A stretch of 64,000 nucleotides of DNA from Bog-532 sp963830385 (GTDB lineage: Bacteria > Actinomycetota > Actinomycetes > Streptosporangiales > Streptosporangiaceae), in contig CAWHMD010000005.1 of NCBI GenBank assembly GCA_963830385.1, positions 1,736,001 through 1,800,000 of the forward strand, given 5' to 3'. Below the pieces are notes generated by a model that was not told the DNA's origin, ran no database searches, and saw only the letters and a list, made by a program, of their open reading frames with translations. Below are positions 44,201 to 53,200 of this stretch, piece after piece. Positions within the stretch are counted from its first letter, which is position 1; each line of letters opens with the position of its first letter. The position numbers were made by a program, and so were the translations under genes.

Positions 44201-44984
44201 TCAGCCGCGCAGGGTGCGGCTGGGCAGCATGCCGTAGGCGTCGCGGTAGTAGGGCGCGAAACGGCTGGGGCTGGAAAAACCCCACCGGTAGGCGATGACG
44301 GTCACCGATTCGCGCTCGGGCCCGGCCGCTTGCAGGTCGCGGTGGCCGCTGACGAGCCGGACCGGACAGGTGCGAGGCGGTCATCGTGGTGTTCGGGAAA
44401 ACGGTCAGCGCGTTCGCCGCGATCAGGTCGATGAGGTGCGCCTGGACCAGCGGGCCGTCCAGCATCCCGCCGTTCGTGGTCAGCATCCGATGCACGAACC
44501 CGGTCAGCGTCCGCCACCGGCGGCCCATCGCCGGTGACACCGCCGCCAGCGTGTGGAACCGCAGGCCGGCCGGGTCGGTGCCGTCGTACGCGTGCGCGGC
44601 CTGCTCGACCGCTGCCAGCGGTATCCCGATCAGGGCCACGCTCAGGCCGGACCAGGTCGTTTCCGACCGGGCCACGGTCGGGCAGCGCAGCACCTCGCCC
44701 CGGCGGAACGGCGTCTGCTCACCGCCGGAGTCCCAGCAGGTCTCCCCGGCCAGCACGGTCGCGATGAGGAACTGACGGACCGGCCCGATCTCGGCCCGGA
44801 TGGGCATGGGGTGCCGGAAGCGGCCGCCGTGCAGCCCGCCCACCGGCCGGGCCCGGAGCGTGAACTCGAAGTCGGCTCCGCCGCTGAAGTACCTGATCGG
44901 GCGGGTCATGGCGTAGAGCTCGCTCAGCATGTCACGGGCCTGATCGGGGTCGCCGGTGGTCATCTCCACGATGTCGGCAGGCAT
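44201..44984 (-). pseudogene. broken AraC-family regulator
   Basis: The first 190 codons (44984 to about 44375) encode an intact AraC-type N-terminal domain (YFSGGADFEFTLRARP, GETCWDSGG, PFRRGEVLRCP, HTLAAVSPAMGRRWRTL). After NTTMTASHL the frame turns into Arg/Pro-rich nonsense. The missing C-terminal DNA-binding part resumes in another frame (about 44370-44201): VRLVSGHRDLQAAG, VTVIAYRWGFSSPSRFAPYY and the end LPSRTLRG, with a TGA at 44203. The first HTH helices between these pieces are absent. An internal deletion that also shifts the frame is the simplest reading. Confidence 0.85.
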
Positions 44985-45020
44985 CGGTCACCTCCGCAGG
45001 CCCAGGAGACCGTTGAGTTT

Positions 45021-46400
45021 CTACAGCGCCACCGGCGGCCGGGCGACCGGGCGGGGACGGGGCCGGACCCGGGCCAGGACCAGCGTGGTGTCGTCCTCCG
45101 GCCGGGGGGCCAGCGAACCGACCAGCCGGTCGCAGCACTTCTCGAGCGGCCCGGTCCCGTTGGCGGGCCCGGTCGCCAGCTCGGCCCGCAGCTCCTCGAT
45201 GCCCTGCTGGGAGGTCCGGGTGCGGGTGTCGACCAGCCCGTCGGTGTAGAGCGCCAGCGCTGCGCCGACGGGCAGCGGCAGCGAGATCTGCCCGTAGATC
45301 GCGGTACCGAGGCCGATCGGCAGGCCGGACGGCAGCTCCGGCGCGCTGGTGGTGCCGTCCGGATGGATGAACACGGGGGGCAGGTGGCCGGCCCCGGCGA
45401 TCAGGCACGACTGGTGCTCCGGATCGATGACCGCGTAGACACAGGTCGCCAGCGTGACCAGGCCGAGGGCGGCGGTGGTGCGGTCCAGCCGCCGCAGCAG
45501 CTCGGCGGGCGGCAGGTCCAGCTCGGCCAGCGCGTGGGCCGCCGCCCGGAGCTGCATCATCGCCGCGGCCGCGCTCTGGTCGTGACCCATCGCGTCCCCG
45601 ATGATCAGCCCGGTCCGGTCACCGGGCAGGGTGAGGACGTCGTACCAGTCACCGCCGACGGCCTGGCCCGGCGCGGCCCGGCAGTGCCCGGCCACCTCGA
45701 CGTCACCCGCCTCGATCACGACGGTCGCGGCCGTGAACGGCGGCGGCTTCGGCATCCGGCAGGCGCGCAGGACACAGCCGGCCACCCGGGCGGCCAGCCC
45801 GGCGAACTGCCGGGCGTCGTCGGCGGCGAACGGCGGGTCGGCCGGGCCCCGGGCGAAGACCAGGAAGCCGGTCACCTGGGGCCCCGCCGCCATCGGCACG
45901 GCCAGGTATGACCGGTAGCCGGACATGACCTCGCGGGCCACCGGCCGGTAGCCCGCCTGCTGCAGAGCCTGCCCGTCCGGCCCGAAGATCACCGGCTGGC
46001 CTTCCCGCACGCAGATCGTGTACGGCGACCTCGCCGCGAACACGATCACCTCACCGGTGGGGAAGGCCGGGTCCGGCGCCGGGCGGCCCGCCCGGGCGAA
46101 GCCGGTCGCGATCCGGCGCGCGATCACCGGCCCGGCGCCGGCCAGCCCAGCGTTGACCAGCCCAGCGTTGACCAGCCCAGGGTCGGCCAGTACAGCCGGA
46201 TCGTCGCCGGTCAGCACCTCTTCCAGGACGAACACGGCGGCCGCGGCCGCGAACCGCGGCACGGCGGTCTCCAGCACCAGAGCGGCGATATCGCTCAGGC
46301 TCAAGCTCGTGGCCAGCCACGGTACGGGCTGGCCGACTGGCAGCCCGGCGTCGGCGTCCGCGATCATCGGCGGTGTCCCGGTCCCGGCACGTTCGTTCAC
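45021..46400 (-). CDS. GAF-PP2C phosphatase
   Basis: A 459-aa protein: a GAF domain (about 30-215, with YLAVPMAAGPQVTGFLVFARG) and a C-terminal SpoIIE/RsbU-type phosphatase (about 225-450) with complete metal motifs GGDWYDVL, GDAMGHDQSAAAAM, YTDGL and RPEDDTTLVL. Such phosphatases act on anti-anti-sigma factors; no STAS partner is adjacent. GTG 46400 is used, with an ATG eleven codons later as alternative. The GAF loop contains an expanded 15-bp repeat. The gene stands between the AraC remnant and the second DUF574 methyltransferase. Confidence 0.87.
   Translation of the reverse strand: MNERAGTGTPPMIADADAGLPVGQPVPWLATSLSLSDIAALVLETAVPRFAAAAAVFVLEEVLTGDDPAVLADPGLVNAGLVNAGLAGAGPVIARRIATGFARAGRPAPDPAFPTGEVIVFAARSPYTICVREGQPVIFGPDGQALQQAGYRPVAREVMSGYRSYLAVPMAAGPQVTGFLVFARGPADPPFAADDARQFAGLAARVAGCVLRACRMPKPPPFTAATVVIEAGDVEVAGHCRAAPGQAVGGDWYDVLTLPGDRTGLIIGDAMGHDQSAAAAMMQLRAAAHALAELDLPPAELLRRLDRTTAALGLVTLATCVYAVIDPEHQSCLIAGAGHLPPVFIHPDGTTSAPELPSGLPIGLGTAIYGQISLPLPVGAALALYTDGLVDTRTRTSQQGIEELRAELATGPANGTGPLEKCCDRLVGSLAPRPEDDTTLVLARVRPRPRPVARPPVAL
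46143..46180 (-). repeat. 15-bp tandem repeats in GAF-PP2C gene
   Basis: CAGCCCAGCGTTGAC begins at 46143 and 46158, with a partial copy at 46173. It encodes the loop LVNAGLVNAGLAG in the GAF domain. Confidence 0.8.
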
Positions 46401-46597
46401 GCCTCCGACGCGTGAATAGGTCTTCGAAACGAATAAGGAAAGGGTAATGACGACGGCGCTGCCGGTCTACAGAAAGCCATCATTGGCCTTTTTATGTATA
46501 CGGAAAATGTAGCCCGGCTGAGAGTCCCGGGTCAGCCGGCGGCTGCGATTACGATAACGGGGAACCGGGATAAGGATTCGCCCCGACGGAGGATGTG

Positions 46598-47416
46598 ATG
46601 ACGGTGGGACCGGGCTGGCTGCCCCCGGAAATCGACACTGGTAAAGCGAATATCGCCCGGCTCTACGACTACTGGCTGGGCGGGACCAGCAATTTCCTGG
46701 CCGACCAGGACGCGGCCCGGGCGCTGCTGGCGCTGGAGCCGAACGCGCGCGGGGCGGCCCGGGCCAACCGTGCCTTCCTCGGCCGCGCCGTCCGCTACCT
46801 GGCCGGCCAGGAGGGGATCCGCCAGTTCCTGGACATCGGCTCGGGCATCCCCACCGCGCGCAACGTGCACGAGGTCGCGCAGGAGACCGCGCCCGGCTCG
46901 CACGTGGTCTACGCCGACGTGGACGAGACCGTGGTCGCGCACAGCAAACTGCTGCTGAAAGGCCAGCCCACCACCGCCGTCATCCAGGCTGACCTGCGGC
47001 AACCGGAGAAGATCCTGGCCGACCCGGCGGTCCGGGCGCTGATCGACTTCAGCCAGCCGGTGGCACTGCTGCTGGTCGCGGTGCTGCACTTCGTGGCGGA
47101 CGAGGACGACCCCTGGCGGATCGTGGCCACCCTGCGCGACGCGCTGCCGCCCGGCAGCTACCTGGTGCTGTGCCACGCCTGCCGCGACGCCCGGCCGGAG
47201 CTGGCCACCCCCGCCGAGAAGGCCTACGCGGGCCGGGTGGAGGGACGTGCCGCGATCCGCCCACAGGAGGAAATCCGGCGCTTCTTCGACGGATTCGAAA
47301 TCCTCGATCCGGGGCTGGCCTACCTGCCCCTGTGGCGCCCCGATTCAGCCGATGAGATCCCCGCCGACCCGCGTAAATTCTGGGGCCTGGCAGGCGTCGG
47401 CCGGCTACCAGGCTGA
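46598..47416 (+). CDS. SAM-dependent methyltransferase, DUF574 family (paralogue 2)
   Basis: A 272-aa paralogue of the gene at 42514, sharing the start IDTGKANIARLYDYWLGG, the SAM motif QFLDIGSGIPTARN and YADVDETVVAHSKLLL, and the same length. GGAGG precedes ATG 46598 by a few bases. The 197-bp upstream gap is AT-richer. The two copies bracket the isomerase, AraC remnant and PP2C genes in the same orientation. Confidence 0.88.
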   Translation: MTVGPGWLPPEIDTGKANIARLYDYWLGGTSNFLADQDAARALLALEPNARGAARANRAFLGRAVRYLAGQEGIRQFLDIGSGIPTARNVHEVAQETAPGSHVVYADVDETVVAHSKLLLKGQPTTAVIQADLRQPEKILADPAVRALIDFSQPVALLLVAVLHFVADEDDPWRIVATLRDALPPGSYLVLCHACRDARPELATPAEKAYAGRVEGRAAIRPQEEIRRFFDGFEILDPGLAYLPLWRPDSADEIPADPRKFWGLAGVGRLPG

Positions 47417-47505
47417 AGCCCTTTTAATTCAGAATAGACGCGGCCAGCCGAACGCCACCGGTGGCTATACAGTGCAGCGCTTCGATTTCCGCTGGGCCGC
47501 TATGT

Positions 47506-47557
47506 GCTCAAAGGCGCCAACGAGCACGCCATAGCCGGCTCAAAGGCGCCAACGAGC
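47506..47557. repeat. 20-bp direct repeat with GGCGCC core, 32-bp period
   Basis: GCTCAAAGGCGCCAACGAGC occurs at 47506-47525 and 47538-47557 in the 209-bp gap between convergent genes. Each copy contains the palindrome GGCGCC. Function is unknown. Confidence 0.8.
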
Positions 47558-47625
47558 CGGCGCCAGGAGGCGCGGGAAGCCGATACGGCGGTCGGGACGG
47601 TCCGGCCGGGAAGCTGGCGGGCTGG

Positions 47626-48576
47626 CTAGGAGTGCTGCTGCCAGATCTTGACGGAGCTGATCTGCATGGTGCCGTTGCAGCCGGGGCCGTTGGTGGAGTT
47701 GGCCACGTTGGCGATGAAGTACATGGCCTGCTGGGGGACGTACTGGGTGGTGCTCAGGACTTCCTGGCCGTCGAGGTACCAGATGATCTTGCCCAGCTGC
47801 CACATGACCGAGAACGTGTGCCAGCCGGTCGAGTCGGCCAGGTTGACGTGGTCGTTCTCGATGATCGGGCCGGCCGCGGAGTGCAGGTAGGCACCGTAGT
47901 AGTTGTAGGTGGTCCAGTGCTCCATGATGTCGATCTCGGGCGGCCAATCGCCGTTCGACGGGTTCAGCCACAGCGCGGGCCACAGTCCCGTGCTGATCGG
48001 GAGCTTGGCCTCGACCTGCACGTAACCGTACTGGAAGTTGAAGCTCTGGCCGGTGGTGACCATGCCGGACCGGCAGGGGTAGGTGTTGCCGTCACTGCCC
48101 TGGGTCGACTCCGAGGCGGCGGTGAGGTTCAGCGTCCCCCCACCGACCGAGACCTGGCTGGGCTGGTACCACTCGAACTCGTTGCTGTTGCCGGTGTTCG
48201 TGCAGCCGCTCTGGTCGTCGTCCGGGTAACACGTGTCCCACTGCGAGGTGTTCAGGGACGAGCCGCCGAACTCGCCGTCGAACGCGAGGTGCCAGCCGCT
48301 GCCGGTGAGCTCGGCCGGGAGGTCCGAGGAGACCGCGGAGTGCGTGGGCGCCGGCTTGGGCTTGGGCTTCGGGGTTTCCTTGATGGAGGCGAGACCCTCA
48401 GCACCGACCGGCAGCGGATTGATCGCCGCCATGTGAGTGGGCCCCGCCGAGTGCGTCGTCTGCGCGTGGGTCTTCTTCACGGGCTTCTGGGTGGCCGCGG
48501 GACTGGCCAGCCGCCAGCCGGCGAGGGCGCCTACCGCCAGGATCACGACCAGGCCGAAAGCCAATCGCGCCCTCAC
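47626..48576 (-). CDS. GH16 glycoside hydrolase, membrane-anchored or secreted
   Basis: A 316-aa protein with an N-terminal hydrophobic segment (ARLAFGLVVILAVGALAGW), a Lys/Pro/Thr linker (KPKPKPAP) and a GH16 jelly-roll domain. The catalytic motif EIDIMEH gives Glu214 (nucleophile), Asp216 and Glu219 (acid/base). GH16 enzymes cleave or transfer beta-1,3/1,4-glucans and related polymers. GTG 48576 is chosen because GGAGG stands 8 bp upstream; the longer frame to 48627 has a poor ribosome site. It opens the exopolysaccharide region and may trim or cross-link the polymer outside the cell. Confidence 0.87.
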   Translation of the reverse strand: MRARLAFGLVVILAVGALAGWRLASPAATQKPVKKTHAQTTHSAGPTHMAAINPLPVGAEGLASIKETPKPKPKPAPTHSAVSSDLPAELTGSGWHLAFDGEFGGSSLNTSQWDTCYPDDDQSGCTNTGNSNEFEWYQPSQVSVGGGTLNLTAASESTQGSDGNTYPCRSGMVTTGQSFNFQYGYVQVEAKLPISTGLWPALWLNPSNGDWPPEIDIMEHWTTYNYYGAYLHSAAGPIIENDHVNLADSTGWHTFSVMWQLGKIIWYLDGQEVLSTTQYVPQQAMYFIANVANSTNGPGCNGTMQISSVKIWQQHS

Positions 48577-48746
48577 CAGAAGTGCCTCCTCGCACGAGCG
48601 GGTGTCCCTGACGAAATCCTTGGACATCCCTGGACGTATCGCTACTGGATGGCATGATCGCCGCGTCCATGGCCAGACCCCGACGGGATTCTAGCCGTGT
48701 GACAAACCGCGCGTAGCGCAGTTGACGATCATGTCGCCCGGAAAAA

Positions 48747-49691
48747 TCAGTCCGCGTCGGCGGTGACCACCGGCAGCGGGTTGGTGCCGCTCAGCGCCGA
48801 CTCGTCGCGGGGCAACGGCACGTCGGCCGGCAGGGCCCCCTCGGGCGGCGACACCGCCGTCACCGGAGCCGGCTCGGCCGCCGTCTGCAGGGCCACCGAC
48901 TGCTCGACCTGGTCCTCGCGGTGGTGCTCGTGGTGCAGCACCGGCTCGGCGACGCGGGTCCGCCAGGCCTCGGAGAAGATCGTGCGCAGCACCCGGAAGC
49001 CGTCGCCGAACGTGCTGAGGTTGCTCTCGCCGTGGATCCGGTTGTGCTCGAAGCTCGGGACCTCGACCACCGTCAGGTGCGACTTGGCCACCCGGACGTG
49101 GATGAGCGTCTCGATCTCGAAGCCGTCGCCCCACAGCCGGCCGCCGTCGGGCGACACCGTGGTGGTGTCGAGGTCGAGGATTGGCAGGTCCCGCCGCCAG
49201 AACACGTTCCAGCCGTAGCAGAGGTCGGTGTAGTGCGTCCGGTAGCAGACGTTGAACACCGCGCTCAGCGCCAGGTTGCCGAACTTGCGCAGCCGGGTGA
49301 GGTCGGCGCTGCCGCCGCCCTCGATCGATCGCGAACCCTTGGCGAAGTCGTAGCCCTTGAGCAGGGCCTCCACGAACGCGGGGATCTCGCCGGGATCGGC
49401 CGAGCCGTCCGCGTCGACGGCGGCGATGATGTCGCCGGTGGCGGCGGCGAAACCGCACGCGAGGGCGTTGCCCTTGCCCCGGCGGGTCTGGGTGACCACC
49501 CGGACGCCTGGCCACTCCCGCTGGGCGACGGCGACCGTGTCGTCGGTCGAGTGGCCGTCAACCAGGATGACCTCGTAGATGCCGCTGGGCATGCGCGCGA
49601 AGACGTGCGGCAGGTTCCGGGCCTCGTTCATCGCCGGGATGACAACCGACACTTTCGGCCACGACTCAGCAGCTAGGTCAGTCGGGGGCAT
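48747..49691 (-). CDS. family 2 glycosyltransferase (DPM1/DolP-mannosyltransferase-like)
   Basis: A 314-aa GT-A fold enzyme: VSVVIPAMNEARNLPHVF at the start, LVDGHSTDDTV, RGKGNALACGFAAATGD and the metal site AAVDADGSADPGEI (DxD), then YTDLCYGWNVFWRRDL and HNRIHGESNL. This pattern is that of dolichyl/polyprenyl-phosphate glycosyltransferases that transfer a sugar from a nucleotide to a lipid carrier. No C-terminal membrane spans are present, so it is probably peripheral. The C-terminal 60 residues are low complexity. GGAGGG precedes its ATG. Confidence 0.88.
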   Translation of the reverse strand: MPPTDLAAESWPKVSVVIPAMNEARNLPHVFARMPSGIYEVILVDGHSTDDTVAVAQREWPGVRVVTQTRRGKGNALACGFAAATGDIIAAVDADGSADPGEIPAFVEALLKGYDFAKGSRSIEGGGSADLTRLRKFGNLALSAVFNVCYRTHYTDLCYGWNVFWRRDLPILDLDTTTVSPDGGRLWGDGFEIETLIHVRVAKSHLTVVEVPSFEHNRIHGESNLSTFGDGFRVLRTIFSEAWRTRVAEPVLHHEHHREDQVEQSVALQTAAEPAPVTAVSPPEGALPADVPLPRDESALSGTNPLPVVTADAD

Positions 49692-50351
49692 TCTGAACGT
49701 TCCCTCCAGGTTCAGTTAGCGTCGGCTGCGCGGCATTCTCACGTGCACGTTTTCGGCGTCCGCGAGATTTCCACGTTCCGCTCCGCACCATGTAGGCACC
49801 GGGCCGAACAATGCCGAGACACTATCAGGGTCCTTCGCGGGCAATACGGCGAACTCGAATTTCATCCGGCGGCATTCTTGCCCGATTACTCAATGTAATT
49901 TTTTAAACTCATTTCGTTATCGCTCGACGTCAGGTGACGGTTAAACTACCGCGCTGGGCCACGTCAAAAAGAACGCTTGGCAGCGCTTTGCTGAATGCTG
50001 AAACCCACGGCGTTATCCCGCTGAGTAACCATAGGGGTTTAGCGGCCAACTGGATCACGCCGTAAAGGCTTTTCACATTCTTTGCGGCCAGGTAATTTCC
50101 TGGCCTCCCCGTGCAGGTCGGTCATCCTCCGGGGATGACACCCCGTGTCGTCCAGTCCAATCCTCCCCGTCCGTGGCGAAGCCGGCCGGTGGCCGTCCTT
50201 GTCAGCCTGTGTAAGAGAAGACGCTTTGCAGTTCGCAAGGGTTTACACAGACCGTCCACCGATGCACCGGTACGCCGCATGGGGAAGTGGATGATCCGGT
50301 TTGTCTACGGTACGTAGCACCATGAATACGCCCAGAAGCCGCGGGGCGGGG
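49692..50351. other. 660-bp gene-free, AT-richer region in the glycan locus
   Basis: No credible gene. It includes a perfect 7-bp hairpin GGCCAGG-TAATTT-CCTGGCC at 50086-50105, the string GACACTATCAGGG at 49819 that recurs in similar form elsewhere in the locus, and a clear drop in GC content around 49860-50090. It probably holds the promoters of the glycosyltransferase gene and a terminator for the acyltransferase. Confidence 0.5.
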
Positions 50352-50936
50352 TCAGCGGCGTACCCACCCGTCCGGCAGCTCGAGCTTCCTGATCACCTTG
50401 GCGGGTGTACCGGCGGCGAACGAGTCCGGCGGGATGTCCCTGGTCACCACCGAGTTCGCGCCGATGACGGAGCCGTCGCCGACGGTCACGCCCGGCATCA
50501 CGGCGGCGCCGCGGCCCAGCCAGACGTTGTCGCCGAGGATCGTCGGACCCCTGTGCAGGATCGCCCCCGGCTCGACCTCGTGCCGGTCGTCGTCGATGAC
50601 CGACGCGAAGGGCCCGAACAGGCAGTTGCTGCCGATCCGGACCTCGTGCCAGACCTCGATCGAGGTGCCGGCGTTCATGTAGACCTCGTCGCCGATCGAG
50701 AGCGTGGCCCCTTCGACGACGGAGATGCTCACCGGCATGATCAGGCCGTCCGCGTCGAATCGGGCGCCGATCGTGACCGTGCCGTCGAAGCGGAAGCACA
50801 GCTTGCCCCGCAGCAGCGGCCCCGGCCCGAAGCTGCTGGCGCCGGACAACCGGGCCCGCACGCCGCTCTGCACGTTGTTGCGCAGGTTGGCGGACCGCTC
50901 GAACAACCGCACGGCCATCGATCTCGTGGTGGGCAT
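50352..50936 (-). CDS. hexapeptide-repeat acyltransferase
   Basis: A 194-aa left-handed beta-helix protein: repeating hydrophobic-G-x-x-x-x units such as TIGARFDADG, LSIGDEVYMNAG, RIGSNCLFGPF, GPTILGDNVWLGRGAAVMPG and SVIGANSVVTRDIPP. This is the fold of sugar O-acetyltransferases (WbbJ/LacA/NodL type) that use acetyl-CoA. In this locus it most likely acetylates an exopolysaccharide building block. ATG 50936 is preferred; ATG 50918 is also possible. It is monocistronic and divergent from the flippase gene. Confidence 0.85.
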   Translation of the reverse strand: MPTTRSMAVRLFERSANLRNNVQSGVRARLSGASSFGPGPLLRGKLCFRFDGTVTIGARFDADGLIMPVSISVVEGATLSIGDEVYMNAGTSIEVWHEVRIGSNCLFGPFASVIDDDRHEVEPGAILHRGPTILGDNVWLGRGAAVMPGVTVGDGSVIGANSVVTRDIPPDSFAAGTPAKVIRKLELPDGWVRR

Positions 50937-51246
50937 GGCGAAAAGGATAGGTCCACCCGGGCCATCACGTTTCCCGACTCTATGCATTGATACATCTACC
51001 GATAGTCACATTCGGGCGGCATGCCGCTTTCGTCGTGACAAGGCTGGTACATTCTCGTTCGGGGTTTAGCACGTCGGCCCGTCCTCGTCGGCCTGGCGAA
51101 ATCAGTCGATGTTGCCGTGTGGCACAGCTCTGTGGCGCAGCTCACGGCAATCGCGTTTCCGCATGCCCGTCTGACGACATGGAGGGAGGGCCAGTTCATG
51201 CAACCCCAGGCCGCCTTCGATGCCGCCCGGCTGAGGAAGTCCGGTA
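50937..51246. other. divergent promoter region of acyltransferase and flippase
   Basis: A 310-bp gap without genes. TGTGACTATCGG (minus strand, ending at 50999) lies 63 bp upstream of the acyltransferase start and resembles motifs before other genes of the locus. A GAGGAAG ribosome site for the flippase is at its right end. Confidence 0.45.
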
Positions 51247-53067
51247 GTGACGACGACTGACACCTGGCTCCGCCAAGTGACCGGGAGCTGGCGCGCGCCG
51301 GACCAGTACGCGCCGCCGCCCCCACCGCCGCGCGAGCCTGAGCCCGAACCCGAGCGGAAGTCCTCGCCGCTGTCGGCGCTGACCGGTATCTGGCACAAGC
51401 ACGCCGACCTGCTGCACAACGCGGCCAGCCTGGCCGCCACCACCGGCGTGACGTCGATCCTGGGCTTCGCGTTCTGGACGTTCGCGGCCCGGTACTTCAG
51501 CCAGACGGCCGTCGGTTACGGCTCGGCCGGCATCTCGGCGATGACGCTGCTGGGCACCGTCGGCATGTTCGGCCTGGGCACCGTGCTGATCGGCGAGCTG
51601 CCGCAGCGCCGGTCGCGGGGCGGCCTGGTGGCCTCGTCCCTGATCGCATCCGGGGTGGGCTCGGCGATCCTGGGCATCGTCTTCTGCGTAGCGGCCCCGC
51701 ACTTCAGCACCAAGTTCGTCGAGATCACCGGCTCGCCCGGGCGGATGCTGCTGTTCGCCGTGGGGGTGGCGCTGACCGGCGCGACGCTGGTGTTCGACGA
51801 GGCGACGATCGGCCTGCTGCGGGGCGGCCTGCAGCTGAGCCGCAACCTCACGTTCTCCATCGTCAAGATGGCCGCGCTGCCGGCCGGCGCGCTTGTGCTG
51901 CACGACGCGTTCGGCGTCGGCATCATCCTGGCCTGGGTGCTGGGCACGATGATCTCGGTCATCCCGACCGCGATCCAGCTCCGGCACGGCGGCACGAACA
52001 TCTTTCCCCGGCCCGACTGGGGCGTGCTGCGCGGCCTGGGCCGGACCACGATGGCCCACAACTGGCTGAACCTCGCCATCGGGGTGCCCGCGACGCTGAT
52101 CCCGGTGCTCGTCACCGTGGTGGTGTCGCCGGCCGCGAACGGGGCCTTTTACGTGGCCTGGATGCTGAGCAGCTTCCTGTTCGTGGTGCCGACCCACCTG
52201 TCCACGGTCCTGTACGCGGTGGCGTCGGCGGCTCCGCAGATCATCGCCCAGAAACTGCGCTTCGTGCTGCGGCTGTCGGTGCTGATCGGGGTCCCGGCCA
52301 TGGCCGTCCTCTGGTTCGGCGCGCACCTGGCCCTCAGCGTCTTCGGCAAGCACTACGCGGCCGACGCGACCTGGCCGCTGCGGCTGCTGATCCTCGGCTA
52401 CCTGCCCGCCCTGCCGAAAACGCAGTACATCGCGGTCTGCCGGGCGGCCGGGCGGGTCACGCGGGCGGCGGTCATCCTGACGATTTCGTCCGTAGCGCAG
52501 ATGGCGGCGGTGGTCGTGGGAGGCCTGCACGGCGGCCTGATCGGATTGACCGTCGGCCTGCTGGTGGTGGGCATCCTCGAGGGGCTGGTCACGGCGCCCG
52601 CGGTGTTCCGCACGGCGATGGACCGCGGTGGCCGCCACCGCCGCGGCATGGAGGCCACGGCCGCGCCCGCCTCCGCCCGGGCCGCCGACGACCACTCGAT
52701 TGTCGCGCCCCGGCGCCCCGCCACCCGCCAGTTCCCCACGGTCGTGCCGGTCACCTCGCCGCAGCGGATCGTCCGCGCGCAGGGACCGCAACCGCGGTTC
52801 ATACCGATCGAGGAGCTGCGGGCGGCGCAGGACAAGGCCCGCGAGCGGGAACGGCGGCAAGAGGTCGGGCTGGCCGTGCTCATGTCGCTGGCCACCACCG
52901 ACCCGTTCCGCATCCCCAGCCGGGCCCACCAGGCCGGGCCGACGTTCAGCTTCGGGCCGGCCGAGCAGCTTGACGACGACACCCCGCCGCCCGGGCTGCC
53001 CCAGCCCCGCCGGGAGCCACCCCGGCGCCGCAAGCCGCCGGTGGACATGTGGGCGGACAAGGTCTAG
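51247..53067 (+). CDS. Wzx-like polysaccharide flippase with C-terminal extension
   Basis: A 606-aa protein. Residues about 55-450 form roughly twelve membrane spans of the MATE/Wzx (polysaccharide biosynthesis) type, beginning with NAASLAATTGVTSILGFAFW and FWTFAARYFSQTAVGYGSAG. It should move lipid-linked sugar units across the membrane. The N-terminal 45 residues are Pro/Glu-rich, and the C-terminal 150 residues are a charged cytoplasmic tail without known domain, ending DMWADKV. GTG 51247 follows GAGGAAG. It is central to the exopolysaccharide locus. Confidence 0.88.
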   Translation: MTTTDTWLRQVTGSWRAPDQYAPPPPPPREPEPEPERKSSPLSALTGIWHKHADLLHNAASLAATTGVTSILGFAFWTFAARYFSQTAVGYGSAGISAMTLLGTVGMFGLGTVLIGELPQRRSRGGLVASSLIASGVGSAILGIVFCVAAPHFSTKFVEITGSPGRMLLFAVGVALTGATLVFDEATIGLLRGGLQLSRNLTFSIVKMAALPAGALVLHDAFGVGIILAWVLGTMISVIPTAIQLRHGGTNIFPRPDWGVLRGLGRTTMAHNWLNLAIGVPATLIPVLVTVVVSPAANGAFYVAWMLSSFLFVVPTHLSTVLYAVASAAPQIIAQKLRFVLRLSVLIGVPAMAVLWFGAHLALSVFGKHYAADATWPLRLLILGYLPALPKTQYIAVCRAAGRVTRAAVILTISSVAQMAAVVVGGLHGGLIGLTVGLLVVGILEGLVTAPAVFRTAMDRGGRHRRGMEATAAPASARAADDHSIVAPRRPATRQFPTVVPVTSPQRIVRAQGPQPRFIPIEELRAAQDKARERERRQEVGLAVLMSLATTDPFRIPSRAHQAGPTFSFGPAEQLDDDTPPPGLPQPRREPPRRRKPPVDMWADKV

Positions 53068-53200
53068 GCGGCAGACCTGGCATTCAGGTAACCCACAGCA
53101 TTCTCTAAGCTTTTTCATATTGTGAAAATTGAATAGGCCGATATCATTCGGCTCTGCCCTTGTTGATGCGTTATGGAACGCACGAAAATAAAGGCCAAAG

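Noticed and set aside
50086..50105. GGCCAGG hairpin as a rho-independent terminator
   Set aside because: The stem is perfect but short, no T run follows on either strand, and it is 246 bp from the nearest stop codon.
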